25,000 nucleotides of DNA. Source: Symbiodinium natans. Taxonomy: Eukaryota; Sar; Dinophyceae; Suessiales; Symbiodiniaceae. This document shows positions 20,956-25,000 of the stretch, piece by piece. A model generated the notes under the pieces. That model was not told the origin of the DNA and did no database searches. It saw only the letters and a list, made by a program, of their open reading frames with translations. Where the stretch lies: NCBI GenBank assembly GCA_905221605.1, contig CAJNDS010002321.1, forward strand, positions 1 to 25,000, read 5' to 3'. Position 1 is the stretch's first letter. The number at the start of each line of letters is the position of its first letter. The translations under genes and the position numbers were made by a program.

Positions 20956-23183
20956 AGGGCTCTTTGAGTTAAGGCTGTTTTTAAACAAGGGTTTCTTGGT
21001 TTGCCTCACGGTAAGATTGGAGCTTAACCCCTCCCCCCCCCTTATCTTGCAACGGCGTACTTTCAAGCTCCAGCACTGCCATCCAAAAACAACTACTTCG
21101 GATCTTCTTCTTCCGCCACATCTACTGCACCATTTGCTTCTATGACGACGACAAGGACTGGGAGTCCTATTGCTTCTTCTGGTGCTACTGGTCAAGAAGT
21201 CTTCGTTACTGTGGTAACAACGATGACCAGCACTCGGGGGCAAGCACAGCTCCAATGCAACTCTGCAAGGACTAAAGTGCAAGAACAAAAACACAGGAAG
21301 CCTCGTTGAAAATCCGCACCGTTCAGATACGACGCATCCCCCGATCAACACCCAAATGCCCGCAACGGGCAACGGGCCTGTCTCTGGGCTGCGGAGGCCC
21401 AGTGCCAACTCCAACTGCAAGGCGTCTCGGCGCCGCTTGGCTAAGTCTTCTGCCAGAAGCCTGGCGGCGAAGAAGAGAGTATCAATAATATTATGTATCA
21501 TAATATTAATTGTAATATTAATCATAGTAACAGTAACATTATATAATTTCTAAAAATTTTAAGAACAATAGTGAAACCAAGTGCTGCGCGAACTTCCCAA
21601 AGTTACTGCTACGGTTCGGCTCTCGCACTCGGGCTGCTGTCTTGTCTTGTCGTCTTCTCAAGCTTCTAAGCCTCGAGACATTATCCGAACAATTCCGAAC
21701 AGGCGGTCGATGCTTCATGTCACCACCAGGTGACAACAGCATTCCCCCCCCTTCTTGTGAGTTGCCGCCTCTGTGGCCTCTGTGGGGCACAAGGTCGTAA
21801 GGGTTCAGGGTGACTTGTGCGCAGGTTTCGCGTTGCTGTGGACCGGGCGCAGAGAGTTTAGGCTTCAAGCTCTTCCTCTGGAGATCAGCAACCCAAGGGT
21901 GCATCATGTCTTCGGAGCACGACGGGTAAGCAGCGCAACGACAGACAGCCATGTTCGCGGCCTACTCAACCTACACACCAAAGGCTGGAATGTCTTCTGA
22001 TTGGGAAGTGTCCCAAAAACCCAACCAAGAAAGGGTAAACAGGCAAACATAAACACAAATCCTGAACCCTTAAAGCCGGTAAACAAATCCAAAAGCCATT
22101 TCATAACCCAATGCCTTAGCAGACACAACGAAATCCCGAACCCGTCTGTAGCCCATAGCCCGCTAAACTCTACACCCGAATTACACCCTAAACCCAAAAA
22201 AACCCTAAATCCCGAAGCCTTAGCGGCCCGTTTACCCCTTGATAGGGTCTCTCAGCACCCTAGATACGGTTTAGGACCCTAGTTACACCACTTTTGACCC
22301 TCCTTATAATATCATAAAGGTCTAAGTTTGGGATGCTCCCCCGTATACTAACAGCCCTGAATAGGGATTCGAATGGGGGGGGGGGGTACTATAATCCCTA
22401 TTAAGGACTGCTAGCATAAGGGGGAACATCACAAATTCCAAGCCTAAGAAGTAAGCCATGGGCTCCCCTAAACCCCAAACCCTAAACCCCAAAACCCCAA
22501 AACCCTAAAACCCTAAAACCCTAAAACCCTAAAACCCTAAAACCCTAAAGCCGAAAGCCGAAAGCCGAAAGCCTAAACCCTAAACGAGGGCCGGGTGGAC
22601 TCCAGGAGTTCACCCTGCTGCGCCGTAACGCGCAGCACCGCGGACTCGGCTGACTGGGCCGAGCCACCTCGAAAAAGGGCTCGCGTGAAGTAGGTAGGAG
22701 TTCCGATTGTATTATACCCAACAAGACACTATATAGAGACATATATATACACACATATATATATATTCTATACATCCACTCACCAAAACAGGAATAGAAA
22801 CCCTTGTTCATGTCTTTTCGCTGTGCCAGCCGTCGAGCGACGGCGCCTGAACGGTTCAGGGTTTTTAGTTTAAAGAGCCGTGCGTTTCAGGGATTTCGGG
22901 GGGAAGTGGCTTTCAGCAACGAAGGGTTTAAGGTGCGATTGAGGGTGGCGTTCGACTCCCATAACTGGAACACGCCAGGGGGGGTCTTGGGCATCAGGGC
23001 ACCCTGGGTAGAGATGACTACAGGGCCAGGGACTGTCACGAACTATTGGGACAAAGCAGAAAGTCTTTCAGGGCCTTAAATTGGCCGCTCCGCCCTTGAT
23101 CGTGCTTACTCTGTCTTGCAGGTGTCGCTTTGACTTTTTGGCTGAGCATCCGCAATCCTCCGCGGCGCTCCCTGGACTTCGGA
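20956..23183. other. Region with repeats and only weak exon candidates
   Basis: The best minus candidate is 21378-21460 (LLAEDLAKRRRDALQLELAL, AG acceptor before G, GC donor). A coding-like plus-strand stretch at about 21080-21250 reads CFYDDDKDWESYCFFWCYW, and an alternative frame there is Ser/Thr-rich; I cannot choose. A 9-bp perfect AT palindrome lies at 21487-21507. From 22000 to 22460 many degraded CCCTAAA words occur. I see no gene at 22590-23180, which includes the 3' flank of the methyltransferase gene. Confidence 0.4.
22463..22585 (+). repeat. Mosaic CCCCAAA / CCCTAAAA / GCCGAAA array
   Basis: Blocks of different unit types follow one another: CCCCAAA mixed with CCCTAAA, then seven 8-bp CCCTAAAA, then three GCCGAAA, then two CCCTAAA. 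Each block is internally uniform. Confidence 0.95.
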
Positions 23184-25000
23184 TCATAAGGCAGCTGCGT
23201 GCGATTGCCACATGCTGCTAACAGCCTTGACGGACAGACTTTCTTGGCAGGGCCGGGTAGGGCGCCAGGCCACAAGCTCGTAGTGGAGCTCCTCAGGCCG
23301 TTTGTTCGGATCAGGCGGCTTCCATCCCATTGCGTCAGGGTTCTTAAACTTGATGGCAGCCACAATGCCCTCGAAGGTGGCGGGCTGCACTTCCCACAAG
23401 TTCACCAAGACGCCCAGGAATCCGGCCCCGCTTAAGGAAGCAATCAGCTGCTCGGCCAACCAAACCGACGGATCCTCCATGTCCACGTGCAAAACCATGG
23501 TCTCCAGATTCATCTGCAACAAGCACACACGCCCGCTGATGAAGGATGCGTTCGCGCCACGCAAAAAAGATAGCTCGTCGCCTTGCACGTGCAACTTGAG
23601 GACGTCGATGGGTCCTGGCCGAGGCTCTGGGAAACTAGCCAAGTAGCTATCTAAAGTCTCCGCCCGGGTGGGCCGCGAAATGCAGTGGTAGAGGTTGTTG
23701 GAGGCCGCGCCAGTGTAGCGCTCCTCGCAGCGGTGGAAGGTGGCCAAAGCCATGGAGTGGCTTGGGAAGGAGATCTCCACCTCCCCGGCCTCGTCCCGCA
23801 TGGCAATCTCCTCAACCGCGAAGCGCAAAGCTCCACGTGCGTCCGATCGAGCAAGGGTGCCCTGCAAACCCCGCACAGAACGGCGGAAGGCTGCAGCCGC
23901 TGAGGGGAGCGGCTCGAAGCCACGAAGCTCCAGCTGCCAGCCTTCCGTCCCTCTGAAAGCTTCCAGGAGCACGGTGGCTGCCCAAAGCATGCAATCCCCG
24001 TAGCTGGCACCCACATCCCACACCTTTAGCCTGCGGGCCTGGAGACATTCTGCCTGGTTGAGTGACTCACATGCCTGCCTGATGTGCGAGGCAGTGGCAA
24101 GGATCACAAAGAGGAACCCGGGAGCGTAGCACATGGGCTGCAAAGTCGTCCGGACCATGTTGCTGGCAGCATCGAAGCCAGGATGGATATGCTGCTCAAT
24201 AAGGGGCAAGCTCCAGACCTGCTTGGGGGGTAAAATCTTCGCGAGCTGCAGGCCCGGAAAGTGTATGGTGTTCTTCAGGTAGTCGGCCGGCCGCGTCATC
24301 ACAACACCCGGCCAGGACAGTGCTTGCAACAGGTTGACCAGAGGAATCTCCAGCTTGATCAGCAAAGAGAAGGTGTAGCCGAAGTGGCCCATCCAGCTCC
24401 TAAGCTGCGTATCTGCAAACTCAATGAGCCGCTTGGCCTCGATGCCCAGTCGGGGCACGTCATGGGCGTCGCCACGGGGGAGGTCGAACTTTCGAAGGTT
24501 GTGGTAGTTGACCAGAGCCGTAAATGCCGGCATGAGCTGCACCAGGGCACCTTCCCCGCTGGCCTTGGCAACGCTGTTGGCGAGCTTTACAACCACATCG
24601 AGGGCCTTTCTTCCCCGATCGCCGCGGCATCAAAAGCTTAGCCATACTGAGGGTTTTTCCTTTTAAGTACATGTACAACGAACGGACAGAAAGCACAACG
24701 ACTGCTGGCTAGGGAAGAGGCTATGCGGTTGCCCTGCTCGGCCTGGATGGCGCCGCTGACTGTGTTGCTGTACCTATACTGCCCTTATAGAACCTTCATA
24801 AGAATTATATGTTTTTAATGTCCTTTTGGGTTTTATGTAAACAAAAATAAATAACAATTCCCAAGGGGGATATAGGTACTTCATGGTCTGGAAACCGGCA
24901 AAGATGCCAGGAAGTCGTTGTTCTGCCAGGTCCTGAAAGCGCCGGTCGAATCGGAAGAAGTCCAAGGTCAGAAACAAAGGCCACCCCGAGACCAACATCT
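23184..25000 (-). CDS. FkbM-family methyltransferase-domain protein, 5' end outside the window
   Basis: Predicted SAM-dependent methyltransferase; target unknown. The main exon is 23184-24605 (AG acceptor at 24607-24606, stop TGA at 23184), 473 residues without an intron. There is no ATG in frame before the stop at 24630-24632, so upstream exons must exist. Likely ones are 24722-24755 (GAIQAEQGNRI) and 24889 to beyond the edge (LDFFRFDRRFQDLAEQRLPG), joining with GA and GC donors in phase. Counting from the GTG at 24596, the SAM-binding motif VWDVGASYGD is at 192-201, the acidic loop GFEPLP at 226-231, and the FkbM signature ETLDSYL...IDVLKLHVQGDELSFLRGA at 313-348. Compared with the usual family form K-D-V-E-G-x-E, the first acidic residue is His and the Glu is Gln, so catalytic detail may differ. 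The first ~185 residues are not part of the core FkbM fold and I do not recognise them. Confidence 0.8.

Noticed and set aside
20893-21525. 210-residue minus frame as one gene
   Set aside because: Most of it crosses repeats and AT-palindromic DNA; only 21378-21460 looks coding, and weakly.

Overview
This window looks like nuclear DNA of a dinoflagellate, most likely a Symbiodiniaceae-type alga. Four things point there. Every gene I can support lies on the minus strand, as in the long one-way gene arrays of that group. Genes are cut into many very short exons (about 30-140 nt). Introns mostly start with GC or GA rather than GT and end AG before a G. Plant/alga-type telomere-like repeats (TTTAGGG on one strand, CCCTAAA on the other) are scattered throughout. 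This assignment is inference; there is no rRNA or other marker here.

Layout, all genes minus strand. 50-1239: 3' end of an unknown gene, six phase-consistent exons ending in an acidic tail. 1240-4219: no convincing gene, but a ~1.2 kb degenerate satellite (2422-3655) with a ~195-bp three-part higher-order repeat, plus variant telomere-like arrays. 4220-4283: a lone candidate exon. 4462-6604: an intact LINE-type reverse transcriptase reading frame bordered on both sides by telomere-like repeats. 6650-10515: mostly unresolved, with a GC-rich triple hairpin (9192-9295) and a weak spliced-leader-like relic (8757-8772). 10516-18154: a complete 19-exon amino-acid transporter (AAAP/SLC38-like, 436 aa, 11 membrane segments) that I reconstructed by hand; every exon junction is in phase from ATG to stop. 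18446-20768: 3' part of another, unrecognised gene. 20797-23183: repeats and weak exon candidates. 23184-25000: an FkbM-type methyltransferase domain gene, 3' part, running off the right edge.

The most interesting result is the link between the telomere-like tracts and gene structure. They are not random: relative to the gene's sense strand, TTTAGGG-type tracts lie just after 5' splice sites and CCCTAAA-type tracts lie just before 3' splice sites. No reconstructed intron breaks this orientation. Several introns have both, so their two ends are complementary and could pair in the pre-mRNA. The rule helped me find further exons (13567-13602, 11310-11360, 18080-18154) that then fitted the reading frame. 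I suggest these are telomere-repeat-tipped introns, possibly an introner family.
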